Both the position numbers and the translations under genes were made by a program. Positions 40,080 through 52,253 of a DNA stretch of 64,000 nucleotides are shown in pieces; position 1 is the stretch's first letter; each line of letters opens with the position of its first letter. The stretch covers positions 299,910,726 through 299,974,725 of the forward strand of contig CM037877.1 in NCBI GenBank assembly GCA_021292165.1, given 5' to 3'. This DNA comes from Shinisaurus crocodilurus (Eukaryota; Chordata; Lepidosauria; Squamata; Shinisauridae). Under the pieces are notes generated by a model. It was not told where the DNA came from. It did not search any database and saw only the letters and a list, made by a program, of their open reading frames with translations.

Positions 40080-41507
40080 TATATATAGAATCAACATCTT
40101 TTTAAAGATAAAACTCCAGCTTGAACAGGATCTCCCAGCTACCGAGGTGGGCAGGACAGGTGTCTCCTTTGGGCCTCCCGAGAGGCAAAGGAGGCTGCCT
40201 TGGGGGGCATCACAGCCAGCAAGCTGTGGATTTTGTTTATTATCTCACGGGGGGGGGGGGGGGGCGTTGATGTGCCCCTTTCCTCAGGTGGATCAGACAA
40301 GCCCCTCAAAGGTTAGCAGGTAACAGGAAGTTGCGGTAGTGGCTAGCGCAGTCTGTCCTCTTTCCCAAGCAAGCACCACAATGCATGCGGAGGTCAGCCC
40401 CCCCCGCCCCCCCCCCCGCTCTTGCCTCTGTTCTAGGTCAGAAGAAATCGCATTCTGGCGTGTGTTTCTGCTCGTACAGGCTCAACATAGTGTGCGCACA
40501 CAGGCACAAAACCTTGGGGAAAGAGATGGTTATGCAGTTCAGGAGGTGGGGGGAGGGGCCCTCTGGAGCAGGAGCAAAGACCTGTCTGTCAGGTCACACC
40601 AAGGGGCTGCGGGCAGGGGCAGCTGCTCCTCGGCTGCTGTGAATACCAGACCCCAGACCCCTCACCCAGAGAAGGGATGCAGGCACATGATGCGGAGAAC
40701 AGGCAGCTGCCTCGCCCAGTTTTTCCTCCTCCTGCAACCCTGACAGAAGCTCCCTCAGCTAGATCTCCACATACAACCAGCCTGTCAACTGTTCCCCCCC
40801 CCACCCCATACAAATGTTTCAGGCAGTAGAAAAGAGAAACCAGGTGGATGCAGGAGGAGAAAACCATGTGTGCATGTTAAAGTTTCCCTTTTACAGGAAC
40901 AGGGAGGTGGAAGGAAGCAGCAGTAGCCAGCTATGGCAAGGAAGGTGCGCCTGCAGGACTGCTAGAGGAGACGGAACTGCCCTCGCCTTAGCCTGCGGGG
41001 CTAGAAACCCTTTGTGACAGCTCCCTTCTGGGGGCCGGCGGAAGCAGGCTGTGATCTTTTCTTCCCCACCTGCTTGAGGCAGACAGAGCAAAGCACTTGG
41101 GATTGGTTCTTGCTTTGTATCCACTGGGAATTCAAAAGGAAACAACGGGGAAGAAAGCCACCTTGAGACGGAAAAAGGACACGCCCCACCTGTGTTCCTG
41201 CCCCATGCTGGAGTGCACTGTTCTCTCCCCCTCTGCTCCAAGCGATTCCCAGATGTGCTGCTTGTTGCCGTCTGAGGATAATCAAAGGTACTTGCAAGTC
41301 CGCCCAGGCAGCCACAGGGCCAATTCCAGCTTGCTCTGCCCCACCTGGGAGAAAAGGCTCGTTCCCTCTCAAAGCGTCCACTGTTGGTATGTGGGGGGGG
41401 GGGGGGGCATGCCAGCCCGCCTCCCCAGCAAGCAGCCATGGCAGATCCAGGAAGGAGAGGCGGGGGACAGCCCGGGACCACCGGCGTGTGAGCCAGGGCA
41501 GAGTTTC
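40080..41507 (-). other. MEPCE: MEPCE 3' UTR (inferred)
   Basis: Non-coding sequence between the MEPCE stop and its likely poly(A) signal; G and C runs at 40251 and 40395. No other gene supported. Confidence 0.55.
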
Positions 41508-41560
41508 TCAGTGTGCTCCAGGGCGGGCCTTGTGGAAGAGATAGATGGGGCGCTGGAAGC
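41508..41560 (-). CDS. MEPCE: MEPCE exon 4 (C-terminus)
   Basis: Acceptor CTCCCCACAG, entry phase 1; reads (G)[16 protein letters not shown] and TGA. Human ends GFQRPVYLFHKARSPSH. Confidence 0.95.
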
Positions 41561-44500
41561 CTGTGGGGAGAGCCCAGAGAAGAGGCAGCAAGTTAGACAC
41601 CCGAGGGGCACCCACAGCTTTGCCTACAGAAGCCCCCACCCCAGTCCAAGCCCCACTTAAAAAGCCCCAGGAAGCGAAGGGCCTCTTCCTGCCCAAGGCC
41701 AGGAGAGCTGCTGCCAGCCTTGAGTTCGAGGGACCAAGGGTCCGAAAGCTGCTTCTGCTCAGAGGGCATGACTCAAATGGGCACAGAGAAGCCCAAGCCG
41801 CATTCCCAATCAGAGGATCACAGCTTTGCGTTTCCAAAGCAGTCATCCCGTGCGCCCCAAAATCCCTCCCATTTGCTATCTGAAGTAGCCCACTACAAAT
41901 ATCAACAGGAGGCAAGGAAATTGGGTCCAAGACAGCAGGGTAACGGTCTGAAACATTTCCTTGAGACAGCAATGGGTGCAAAGATCCCCAGCAGCTGGGC
42001 TGGTGAAAGCTACCCCGAGTCTGCTGGTCTCCACCTGAATGGGGGACTCCCCCTTTCCCTCTGGGGCACCTGAAACTGCTGCGACTGGAGGCAGGAGGTG
42101 GGTGGGGCGATTCTGTGGGTGACAGCTTCCCACCACCAGCCTCTGCTTCTCTCTCGCCTTCCCTGGGAACTTGGTGGCCTGGCAGGAGCTTGCTTGGCCC
42201 ACTCTCCACTTACACCATGCTCTGTGGTTCGCATATTGCACAGCACCCCCCACAACAGGGGACGTGGGTCCCCCAGGACTCCAGTTCTGCTCAGCCCAAC
42301 CCAGCCCCCAAATCTGTTTAACCCTCAATGTCTGTCACAACATAGCTGAAGGCCCGGCCCACGACTTAAGGGGCCTTTCTTCTCATGGCAAGACAACAAA
42401 CGGGTGTTGATGTCACCACTCTATGCCTTAAACACGGTAGAAATCCCCCCACCCCCCGCCAGGAACCAAAGTGTTCAGTTCAGAGGTCCCTACTACATGC
42501 CCATAGCAGCACATCCGTCCTACAGCACTCCCGCAATCACCTTTTGATGTGTTCCTGGGCATGGCCACCAGTTCATAGCTGGAGAAGCCAACTTCAGCTG
42601 AAGTCAGGTAAGAGGGGAACTGGTCGGGTTTCAGCTTGATCTGGTGGTAATGTCTGCATATCGTCTCCTGGGAAAGGGAGAGAGGGAGAAGAATTGAAGC
42701 CAGAAACCACACGGGGGAGCCCCAACTTCTTCATGTGCCCAACAGTAGCAAACATGGGGCAAGGTGGACTTCACCAAAAGCCAGAGAGCTTAAAATGGGG
42801 GTCGGCCAGAGCCCTGGGACCTATGTGCAGTGGCAATACTTGGCCCCAAAATGTGCGCAATAGAGTCCCCGAGCATGTGCAGAATGCACAACTAGCCTAC
42901 TCCCCACCCCCCAATATCTGGGATTAGAACGATGGGACTCCAGACCTCGGCACTTCCCGCTTCACTTGGTTACAGGCGGACAGACAGGCTGATCTAGCAT
43001 GATCTAGCAATGGAGCACGAAGCCAAAACCGGAGTGGGCGAAGAGGGGCCTCACGGGAGCGGCACCCACCAGGGCAAGGCCGTCCCATGGCAGTTTCCAC
43101 AGGAAGAGTGACGACGGGCACCCAATTTGCTTCAGTCCCCGTGTGTGTGTGTGTGTGTGCGCACGCACCAAGCAGACTGTGTTATCCTGGTCAGGCCCTC
43201 CCCAAAGGCTTGTCCATCTGCACACCACACACTAGTGTCCTGGAACACACGATGGCTCGGGCCTGTGAGGAACGAGGTGCCTTAACCAGCACATACAGCT
43301 TCCAGGTGGGCTTGGAACCTCTCCAGCTGTGCTGCGATCTCACTGCTGCCCTGGGCAACGTGAGGGCAAGACTGGCAGCATCTGCCCCCGCCCCCCCCCC
43401 CGCCCTCTCATGCCCCGCGACGTCTCCTGCGGCCTCAAGGGAAGCGGCTGCCCTCTGCACCTGCTAAGAGGACAGCATCCGAGGGACGGACCAGGACGAG
43501 AACAAGGCCAAGGCTCCACCCGTCTGAAGCGAAATGCCATCCGGCGTCACCCGCAGCAGTAAACCTCCTACTCACCGTCAGGTTCTTCCTCTTTTTGTAG
43601 GAGGACCAGGCCTGGGGCTCAAGGACCAGGATACCGCCGGGCCGCAGGTGGCGGTAGAAACGCTTGAAGAGGCGCTTCAGCCCCTCATCGCCCCAGTTGA
43701 GGTGCACCCACTTGGTGAGGCTGAGGCAGAGGATCACGTCGTACTCTGGCTTCTGCGCTTCCAGCAGCTCATCGCGCTCCAGCACGTAGTTGCCCTGCCG
43801 GGAGAGGAGGAGACGCCTGCAACGAAGACCGACCACCAGGCACTCCCGCGACTGCCCAGAGGAGCCCAGTGCCCCAGGCTGCGGCCCCCTGCCCAGCTCC
43901 CAGGAACTGCCAGGCCCCATTGGCTAGTGCCTCCTCAGCAACCCAAGGACAACCTCACTATGGTAGATGGCATCCGCTGAACGGGACAGGCCCTTCATGG
44001 AGGAGAACTGGGACAAAGCAGGAACCAGCAGCCCTCAGAGGCACAGCAGCCCTCCATCTGAGGCTGTAAAACCACCCACAATGCCCATCGCTTGAGCAAA
44101 GTCCAGACTCAGAGCCCGGAGAGCAGGAGAGAAAGGCATTACACACTAGTTCACCCGCCACGGCTGTGCGGCTCTGCTCTCTGGCAAGCAGGAGGAGCAG
44201 GAGGGAAACTGCTCTCAAAGTGATTCATTTACGCCCAATGCATTCCAAAACAAAATTCCTTCTTCAGAGTAATCTAGAAATGCATAAAAACATGTTTTAA
44301 AAAACTTCACGCATAACCTTTTAAAGTTAAAAATGTAAAAAAATCTAATAAGCCAGTTTCTTACAAGGAATTGGTGCGTTACATGAAAAGAGGCATTTTA
44401 AAAAATGTTTGCAAAGCAGTGAGTTGTCATGTCGTGCAAACCCAGGACAGGTTTTGTCAGGGTGGCTTATTTTTCAGTTATGAGCCACCCTGACAAGCCA

Positions 44501-47500
44501 TAGCTTATAGCAGGGTCTGTTTGACCCACAATGGGTTGTCATGTCATCTGAACCTGACATGTGAATGCTATCGAGCCAGTATGGTACGGTGGTGAGAGTG
44601 CTGGACTGGGACTTGGGAGGCCCGGGTTCTAGTCCCTGCTCAGCCACGAAGCTCGATCGGTGACTTTGGGCCAGTCACTGCCTCACAGGGCTGTTGTGAG
44701 GACTAAATGGAGAGGAGAATTATGTAAGCTGCCTTGGGTTCCTTGCAGGAAAAAAGGTGGGATATAAATATAATAAAATAAATAAATCACAAGCAGGTTC
44801 ATTTTATTCAGTTTTACTGTTAACAAACATTAGCCAATAAATGTTTTCAGAATCATATAATCATATTATGGAATACGTGTGTATCATTCCATGACACTTG
44901 TATTCTGCCGCTTCTCAACTCCAACTGCCTCAAGTGCAGACTGTCCTCTTGCAGCGGCATCTCAAAAAATCCATTACACGAGTATAACTTAATCACAATT
45001 TCCCTGACTTCTAACCAATTTCCCTGGCTTTCCCTGACCAATTTCCATTTCCCTGACTTTCCAGAAAGTGGAAATCCTGAAAAGGGTTCTTTACATTTAA
45101 GCATGTTTTTTTTTCAAAAAAATGTGTTCCTCTGAAGAAGGAATTTTGCTCCAAAACACGTTGGGTATAAATAAACCCCTTTGGCACCTCTGAGGACGGT
45201 CTCCCTTGCTCATTCCAGCATCCGGGGCTTCTCCCCTTTTTGATTTTAATCATGATGAGCAGCCAGCCTTCCTCCCAATGTTGCAGCTGCAGAGGTGGGT
45301 GGAGGGGTGGGGGCCTGCCTGGCAACTGTGTGCCGTAGTTTCCCAACAGCGCACGGTGCCCCGCCCCCACCTTTACCTGCCCTTTCCTTCAGTGGGGTGG
45401 TGACTATGAATTTTAGCTTGGCCAGTGAGGCCAGCCCGAAACGGTAGCCCCCCCGTTGCCTCCCCCAGAATTGTTAAGCTCCCCATGCAACAGCAGTAGA
45501 AATCAAGGCCTGCTCGGAGGATGGCAACAGGGGTGAGACCCTCGACACTTCGCAAGGGGTCAACCTTGCCTCAAGGCCAGCATGGCCAGACAGGACGCCA
45601 GCTTTGCGCTCTGGTAACCTACCTCACAGGGTTGTTGTGAGGATAAAATGGAGGAGTGGAGGAGGATTATGTAAGCCGCCTTGGGTTCCTTTCAGGAAAA
45701 AAGGCGGGGTATAAATATAATAAATAAAATTGGGAGTGTATCGCCTGGCGGGGGGGGGGACGGGACACAGCTGTAAAAAGTCAAGCTGCCCCCCCTCCCC
45801 ACTTTATCTCCAACTCCAGCCTGCAGAGACTAACAACTCAGCAATTTAGATGGGGGGGGGGGCTTGCCTGAGAGCAAATGGGATAAATATTTGCTAAGCA
45901 AGTGGACCAGGTAGAAGCCACTTGCCTGCTCCCGGAGAGGGGAGGAAAATACCTACAACTTGGCTCCAACAGTTAGTTACTCAGCGGCAGCTCACTCACA
46001 CCTGGGTTCTTGGCGAGGCAGAGAACCCCCAAGTTCAAACTTCAGCTGTTCCTGCATGAAGCCGTGGCTCACAGACCTACACATGGAGGCGATGGCAGCG
46101 GTAGAGGCATCCAAAGTATTTTTCCAAGCCACTTCACACACTCTTAACACCCCCTTTTATACACACAGAATGGCTGAAGAGGATACACTTGCAGCTCAGT
46201 GGGCAGTCCGATCCACACTGGCGAGGGCCCAGGAGAAGCCAGCCAGTGGGAATACCTGTGATCGCTTCCAGCTCCAGCAATCTACATCCTACAAGCCTGT
46301 GCTTAGAGCTCTAGGGAGCTGAGTTAGAGAACAGCTTTGCAGGAACAGAAGAAAACATCACCAGCCCCCAGGCCCATCTCACCTCCTTGCAACCCTCCCC
46401 TTCCCTCTGCGCTGTTGGTCTGCTTAAGGCAGTGCTTCTCAAATAGTGGGGCGGGCCCCCCTGGGGGGGCGCGAGGCTCCGTAAAGGGGGGCTCGCCTGA
46501 TTGGCCAAACCCGCCCGTGTGACTTTTAGACTCTTTAAATCTTTTCTGCTACAGTTAATAAAGCTATTCTTTGTTGTAAATTGATCCACATTTCTTTCTT
46601 TTTTTATTCTCTTATACGTTAATAAGGATACAGTGTTATGCAGAGGTGTACTTATAACAATTTTATAGACAAATGATACTATTTACAGTCGCGCGGGGGG
46701 CGCGAAATGTTTTCTTCTTCCTAGGGGGGGCATGACAGAAAATAATTGAGAAGCACTGGCTTAAGGGCTCAGAGAGAACAGTTTAAGCAGGTGTTTTTTT
46801 TTAAAAAGCAAGCCTGAGCTTCAGGCATTCCACCTCGCAGAGAACCCAGGGTCAGCTGGAAAGTTGTCTTCAGCACAGGCCGGGGTGGGATAAGAGGGAG
46901 CCTGAGCTGCAGCGAGCAACATCGTGGGACCACTCACTACTTACAGAGCTGCGGCCCTGGCTGTGCTGGCAGAAGCCAGGTGGCCACTGACAGCCCAGGC
47001 AAGCCCTGGACTGGATGCCAGGGAGGGAAGCAGCCCAGCAGAGGGGGTGGCCTCGATGTTGCTGTGAGCTTCGCATCCCTGGGGCTCAGGACAGGCTACA
47101 GCTACAAAGCAGCCCAGAGAGGAATTTAGCAAACCCACCTGAAAAACATGGGGCCTCCGTCCAAACTCCCAGCAGCCACCCTCCCCTCCATCTCTCCTGG
47201 CTCTGCACCAGCTCAGCTGCTCTCAGCTTCCTCCCCCACCTCACCTCTGGCCCTTAACCTTCAGCAAGGCCGCTCCCTGTGCCTCCCCCACAACGCACTC
47301 CCTTCAGCAAAGCCTTTCCTAGCCTCACCTTGACTGCAACACCACTTGCAGCACTCCTCGGCCAATATATATCTGATTATTAAGCTGGTTCTTTAATATT
47401 GTTAGCCTTTTGATATTTGCACTGTTGCATTTGTTTTGGCTGTTATTTTATTGTCCTTTAGGGCGTTGTAATTGTTAAATCTAATTATCAGCTTACAGAT

Positions 47501-50500
47501 TTTCTCTCTATATATATCAATGTTCTCCAACCTTGGGTCCCCAGATGTTTTTGGCCTACAACTCCCAGCATGCCGGGAGTTGTAGGCCAAAAACATCTGG
47601 GGACCCAAGGTTGGAGAACACTGCTCTCTCTCTATAACACCTATAAGTGCCCCATGCCCCATGTTCTCCATCCCTGTTGCCCATGCAAGGAAGAGGATGC
47701 AAGTGCTTTGAGCCCTGGAAAACAAAACATTATCCACACCTGGACTGGCAAGAACCAGGGCTGCAGGGGCCACCACCAAGCAGGAAGGCTGCTACCTGGG
47801 AAGCTGTCTGTACTTTGTCCTGCAAGCCCTTCGTCTGTCTAAGCAAGCACAGTCTGCTCTGACTGGCAGAGACTCTCCAAGGGCTCCAACAAGCCTTCCC
47901 TAGCACTTGCTCTCCAAGATCCTGTAAGTGGAGATTGATCCTGGGATCTTCCACACACCAATCTTGCATTCTACTGCTAAACAATGCCCACCCCCACCCC
48001 GGTTTTATCCCTGGTCTTCATGAAGTTCAGGACACATTTAATGTAACAAAGGGACACTCTCCTCAAAACAGTGACTGGCTAAAACAGCACACACCCCAGC
48101 CCCAAAACAAGCACAAAAGAACAGTGGCCGGTTTGCACGCTGGCTCCAACGCCCCGATTATTAGCGCAGACATGCCACATGAAGATAAAAAGGAGCTCAA
48201 AATATAAAACACCTTTAAAACCACCGTGAGCAGAGAAGAATTCCAGGGGAGCAAACCAGCATCAGGGTGTGGGGGAACTAGACCCAGAAATCACACCGTA
48301 CGTTTTGAACGTAAGTTGCAGGAGCAGATCTGGGAACTGGGCTGGTTGCAAGCTTGACAGCTGATTATTCCTCCTAACCTGGTTATCAGTGCAGGAGAGA
48401 AAAAGGGGTTCTACAAGGGACCTGGGCCTGTGAGAGTGACCCCAACCTCATTACCATCCTCTTGAAGGAAATTCTGCAAGACCATCCAGGGCCCATCAGT
48501 TCACATGACCCACCAGAAGTGCCCCCAACAGCCCCAGTCATTTTTATATGGGGCCCCAAGAACCTTTCTCATGTCCTTTGGTGGGCCTACACATCCAAGA
48601 GCACACCAGAGATCTGGAAACCCTACTATTGTGAGCCCATCTTGCCCAGCATGCACCTGCCCCCTGCAGAGGAAGCTGGGGGTGTCACTCGTATGTCAGC
48701 CTCGCCCTCCCACCCCAGCCAGGCCAATGACATCCAGCATGCCACCAGGTCAGCCAAGGGTGCCCATTCAGAGGAAGTGTTGAAGCTGCACCTTTCATTA
48801 GTTCCTCCCTTCCAACCCTGACAGGAGCCCAATGATGGGTGGCTATGGCAGGATATGGCTGAAAGCAGACTCCGCCCCCCCTCAAGCCCCGCCCCCATGC
48901 CAGATCACTGTTCCTTAAGGGCATGTCTACACATGCTGATGACAACGACCAGGCCCTGTCTGCACCACACACAACCCCCAATTTTGGGCCTGCCATGGCC
49001 TACACAGAAGAATGTTAGGAATCTGAAGGATGGGATAGGGAGGGCAGCAAAGACCCTACACAATTCAACTGGTGACAAACCAGTCCTAAGCTGATAAGTG
49101 TAAATATGATTTCCACCAGCCACCACGAAAGGCGGAGCCAAGAGGCCAGGCAGAGCTGCTGACTCTTGCCTAGACCTGTGCCCTTGGGCAATCCACCCCC
49201 AGCCAAGCCAGGGGACTGCAACATCCAGCAACATCCACTGGCCAGGACTCAAGTCGAGCCGCCACAAGCCAGGCAGAAGAAGCTGGGCTGCAAATGTCCC
49301 CTCGCCCGGTGGATCTTGTCTCGCCTTACCTTGACAAAAATCACATTGTTGGGGAAGACCCTGGCATCTGCCCCTTCCTGGGGCACCCTCGGTGCAGCGA
49401 TTGGCCCCCGACTGGCCATGAGAGAGGCGGGGAAGGTCTTCCTGGCACGCCTGGCCCCCTCGCCATCACCATCACCGTGGGAGTGTGGCAGCTGCTGCTC
49501 CTGCATCTCCTCGGAAAGGTAGTGCCGGATGTTCTGGCGGGCTGAGTGGATGAGGGCCCCGTCAATGTCCACCCCCACCATTCTGGTGGGGCCCCACTTC
49601 TTGGCTACACTCAAGGTGAAGTGCCCCACATTGCAACCCACATCCAGCACCTCTTTGCCATGAAACCACTCCGGCTTCATCACCCGCAGCCGGGAGTCCT
49701 CACAGTCGGGGTTGCGGTAGCCGTAGTATTTGCAGTAGTTGCCATACTGAAACTTGCGCTGAGCCTGCCGCTGTGGCTGCGCAGAAGCCGCCTGGGGGTG
49801 ACGGCAGCGCGGCACGCTGCGGGCCCGGTCCGGGCTGCTTCTGGCAGTCTGCGCGCCTGACGTGGCACCTCCAGGGTGCCTGGTCCCTGCCCCTTCCGAT
49901 TTGCTACAAGTCCTGCGCCTCTTACGGTGGTGGTGGTGGCGGCTCCCGGCGCTTGCAGAAGCGCAGGTTGGGGTGACGCACCCGGAGGCCTGCTGGCTTT
50001 GCTGCGGTTCCCCACCTGCAGGCAGCAGAGGGGACACCACCTCGTCCCTGCAGTTGATGGCTGTGTTGAGTTCATAGGGCTGTGGGGTGGCCCCATTGCA
50101 GGTCTTCTGGCATGACTTGCATGATAAAGAGGAGGAGCAGGAGGAAGAGGATGACGGGGCAGGCTTGCTGCCGCCCTCCACGCTGCCCACCCCGCGCTGT
50201 GCCCCCCGGTGGCGGTGGCGCTTGCGCCCGGCTTTGGCGGGGGACGCCAATACCGGGGTGTCCTCCTGGGCATTGTTGAGGCTCAAGGGGTCGGTGATGT
50301 CCTTGGGGATGAGGATCTCCACAGGGGTCACGGCTCTTGGCCGGCAGCGGCGACGACTTGGGGGTCTCGGCGTTGAGGGCCTGGTTGACCTCGTCGTCCA
50401 TGAGGCTGTTGAGGTTGAGGGGGTCGAAAATATTCCCCCCCAGGAGGAACTCGGACGGCAGGACCGGGTCGCAGTCGGAGTTGATGCGGCGCCGGCGCTT

Positions 50501-50883
50501 GAAGGCAGGGTGCTTGAAGCCCACGTTGCAGCTGTTGCGCCTCTTGCCCCCGCCGGGGGCCCGCGGGTGGGGCTGGAAGCCGTTGCGGGGCCGCTGGAGC
50601 TCCGCCACGCTGTCCTCCTCCTTGGGCAGAGGGCCGGGCCCGCCCCCTCGGCGCTGGCCGCCCGGGGGCAGCGGGAAGGCGCGGGGCAGCTCGTGGGCCG
50701 GGGCCGCCTCCTGGCGCGGCGGCCCCAGGGGCACGTCCCCGCCCCCGCCCGGCGCAGCTGCCCCGGGGGCATATCTCCTCCGCCGGGGCCGCCGCCGCCG
50801 CCGCCTCTGGCCGGGGCCTTGAGCAGGGGCGGCGGCGGCGGCGGGACGAGGAAGGTCTCCTTGTCCGTGGCCATCTCGATCAT
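41508..50883 (-). CDS. MEPCE: MEPCE, gene-level CDS (4 exons)
   Basis: 7SK snRNA methylphosphate capping enzyme: a nuclear S-adenosylmethionine-dependent methyltransferase that caps the gamma-phosphate of 7SK RNA and stays in the 7SK snRNP, which holds P-TEFb. Exons are 50883-49330, 43794-43576, 42667-42541 and 41560-41508, giving about 650 residues (human 689). The start [19 protein letters not shown] matches human MIEMAAEKEPFLVP. Then come basic nuclear-localisation stretches ([33 protein letters not shown]), the Bin3 domain with SAM motif [12 protein letters not shown] (about residues 411-422), [20 protein letters not shown] and the tail [11 protein letters not shown]. Two single-base frame changes flank a conserved block in exon 1. 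ZCWPW1 is divergent, PPP1R35 convergent. Confidence 0.98.
42541..42667 (-). CDS. MEPCE: MEPCE exon 3
   Basis: Acceptor CCCTTTCCCAG, donor AAAAG|GTGATT. Reads [42 protein letters not shown](G), the late Bin3 domain. Entry phase 0, exit phase 1. Confidence 0.96.
43576..43794 (-). CDS. MEPCE: MEPCE exon 2
   Basis: 73 codons, phase 0 both ends; acceptor CTCCCGGCAG, donor ACG|GTGAGT. Reads [40 protein letters not shown], and [18 protein letters not shown]. It carries the central methyltransferase core and post-motif segments that contact substrate RNA in the human enzyme. Confidence 0.97.
44573..44787 (+). repeat. tRNA-derived SINE (family A), near full length
   Basis: Head GAGCCAGTATGGTACGGTGG, B box GGGTTCTAGTCCC, then GGGCCAGTCACTGCC, CACAGGGCTGTTGTGAGGA, CTGCCTTGGGTTCCTTGCAG and a GATATAAATATAATAAAATA tail. 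Confidence 0.9.
45612..45735 (+). repeat. SINE family A, 3' half
   Basis: CTACCTCACAGGGTTGTTGT, CCGCCTTGGGTTCCTTTCAG, GGCGGGGTATAAATATAATA. Confidence 0.85.
46430..46758. mobile_element. Charlie-like hAT non-autonomous element
   Basis: 329 bp, ends CAGTGCTTCTCAAATAG and AATTGAGAAGCACTG, perfect 8-bp duplication GCTTAAGG (46422-46429, 46759-46766). The terminal motif is that of Charlie/hAT elements. No transposase frame. Confidence 0.92.
47518..47623. mobile_element. Near-perfect fold-back MITE in MEPCE intron 1
   Basis: About 106 bp; arms TGTTCTCCAACCTTGGGTCC... and inverse, centred on CCCAGCATGCCGGGAG. The left end is CAATG instead of CAGTG. Confidence 0.83.
49330..50883 (-). CDS. MEPCE: MEPCE exon 1, with two compensating frame changes
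   Basis: 1554 nt, donor GTCAAG|GTAAGG. Frame A carries the start ([14 protein letters not shown]) and everything after about 50325 ([56 protein letters not shown] motif). The conserved middle ([62 protein letters not shown]) is in frame B. The switches lie near 50731-50760 (G/C runs) and at 50324-50327 (CCCC where CCC is expected). They compensate, so frame A stays open throughout and a gene finder would give a scrambled segment of roughly 135 residues. Confidence 0.96.
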
Positions 50884-51500
50884 GCCGCGCACGGGCCGGG
50901 CCGAGCGGGGTCCGGGCTCCGCCGCGGGCGCCTCCGAACTGCCCTCACCTCAGACAGCGCTCGAGAGCGCTCGCTGGCTCCTCCGGCCCCCGCCCCTCCC
51001 GAGCCCCTCCTACGCGTGCGCCGTGGGTCTCCCCGCTTGTGCGCAGGCCCGGACGCTTCCCCGCGCGCAGCCGCAGAGCTCCTCCCTCGCTCGAGTCAAG
51101 TCCCGGCGCGCACATGCGCAGCCATTCCTCGACAATCGCCCGACGCGCCTCCTCGCTCCTGGCGCATGCGCGGCCCAAGCCGCCACCAAAGGAAGAACGC
51201 TTCGCGCCTCCCGCTTTCCCGCGATGGCAAGCTCCCCCTGCGACCGGGACTTATATACGCGGAGGGTGGGGTCGTCGAAAGGCACGCCTTCTTCTCGCAG
51301 CAGAGGCCAATCACGGTTCAGCATTGTCACCACCCGGGTGGATTTATGACCAATCGAAATCTCTTCAGGACGGAACTCCAGGAGCCTCCGCCTCCCTCTT
51401 CCTCCCGCCTCCTCATTTCCCTTGTAACCAATAGACTGAACAAGCTTAGAGCGTCTGTAACCAATGAAAGGTCGACACTCGAAACTAATTTTCTCCAAGG
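50884..51500. promoter_or_regulatory. MEPCE CpG-island promoter with four CCAAT boxes
   Basis: CpG-rich block upstream of the MEPCE start. CCAAT occurs at about 51308 (GGCCAATCACG), 51351 (GACCAATCGAA), 51428 (AACCAATAGAC) and 51460 (AACCAATGAAA), all on the plus strand. A TATA-like ACTTATATACGCGG lies near 51249. Multiple NF-Y sites are common in bidirectional CpG promoters. Confidence 0.6.
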
Positions 51501-51930
51501 TGTGGGTGAGGGGCCTTGTTAGTACAGGGCGGTCCTAATCACGCGCCTGTGGCAGTGTTTTTTTAGGCTTCAAACGCCGGAAAAAAGACCAAGGAGATAC
51601 GTTTTTCCTGACTGAAATCATTCATAAAGACGTCTCATCAGAGAGCACAAGCTGGCCACCGCGGAAAATTAGTCCCCAAAAGCTAGCCATTGTTTTTTCC
51701 AGGCATTGATTTAGTCTCCTAAACGAACCTCGCGGATCTTGGTTAAGGAGAAACATTGTCCTTTAAAAAGTATTGTAGAGGCCTATCTTTAGACTGTAGA
51801 CTAGGAAGCAGGAAGGTGCTGAGGAACCACTGCATTCTGCCCGTTGCGTACCTTAAAAAAAACAAGCAAAGATGTTTTTTTTAAAGGCTCCCAATATGGA
51901 CAGTTGTCAAGGATCACATGGCTTCACTTC
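51501..51930. other. Flank between promoter blocks
   Basis: AT/GC mixed, no recognised repeat or exon. Confidence 0.35.
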
Positions 51931-51939
51931 CCTAGGCCG

Positions 51940-52050
51940 ACGTGCGCAAAGCACCCTGGCACCTGTAGTTTTCGAGGCATAGGACCATAGGACTTTTGCG
52001 CATGTGCTGAACCCACCCACCCCAAACAAGTCCTGCGCAGGCGTGTCAGT
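51940..52050. promoter_or_regulatory. Candidate ZNF143 (SBS) site with NRF1-like words
   Basis: On the minus strand AACTACAGGTGCCAGGGTGC is followed at once by TTTGCGCACG, close to the long ZNF143/STAF site (ACTACAnnTCCCAGnATGC + nTTGCG). Nearby GCGCATGTGC and CCTGCGCAGGCG resemble NRF1 sites. It could be a promoter of ZCWPW1 or an upstream element of MEPCE. Confidence 0.4.
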
Positions 52051-52253
52051 TGTGTAAACAGACTGACTCTCCTCCACCCCGCAATACAAAAGAAATTCCT
52101 TTTATCTTATTCGGAAGGGTATGAACTTGGGAGAGGTTCCGCTGCACGTTTTGCCTTTACAGGCATAGGGAACAATCTCGCCCCTATTCCTAAAAGCGTG
52201 GTGGGTTCACTCGAAGAAATAAAATAATAATAATAATAATAACTAATAATAAT

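Larger units (their letters stand above)
43795..49329 (-). other. MEPCE: MEPCE intron 1
   Basis: About 5.5 kb. Holds SINE A copies (44573-44787; 45612-45735), a hAT-like element (46430-46758), a fold-back MITE (47518-47623) and AT-rich filler around 44230-44480. Apparent frames at 48462-48821 and elsewhere match nothing known. Confidence 0.85.

Noticed and set aside
48462..48821. Possible small gene within MEPCE intron 1
   Set aside because: No recognisable domain, no convincing splice sites and no homology.
49249..49329. MEPCE exon 1 reading on past the donor
   Set aside because: The 26 extra codons are intronic; GTCAAG|GTAAGG is a strong donor and exon 2 joins in phase with family sequence.
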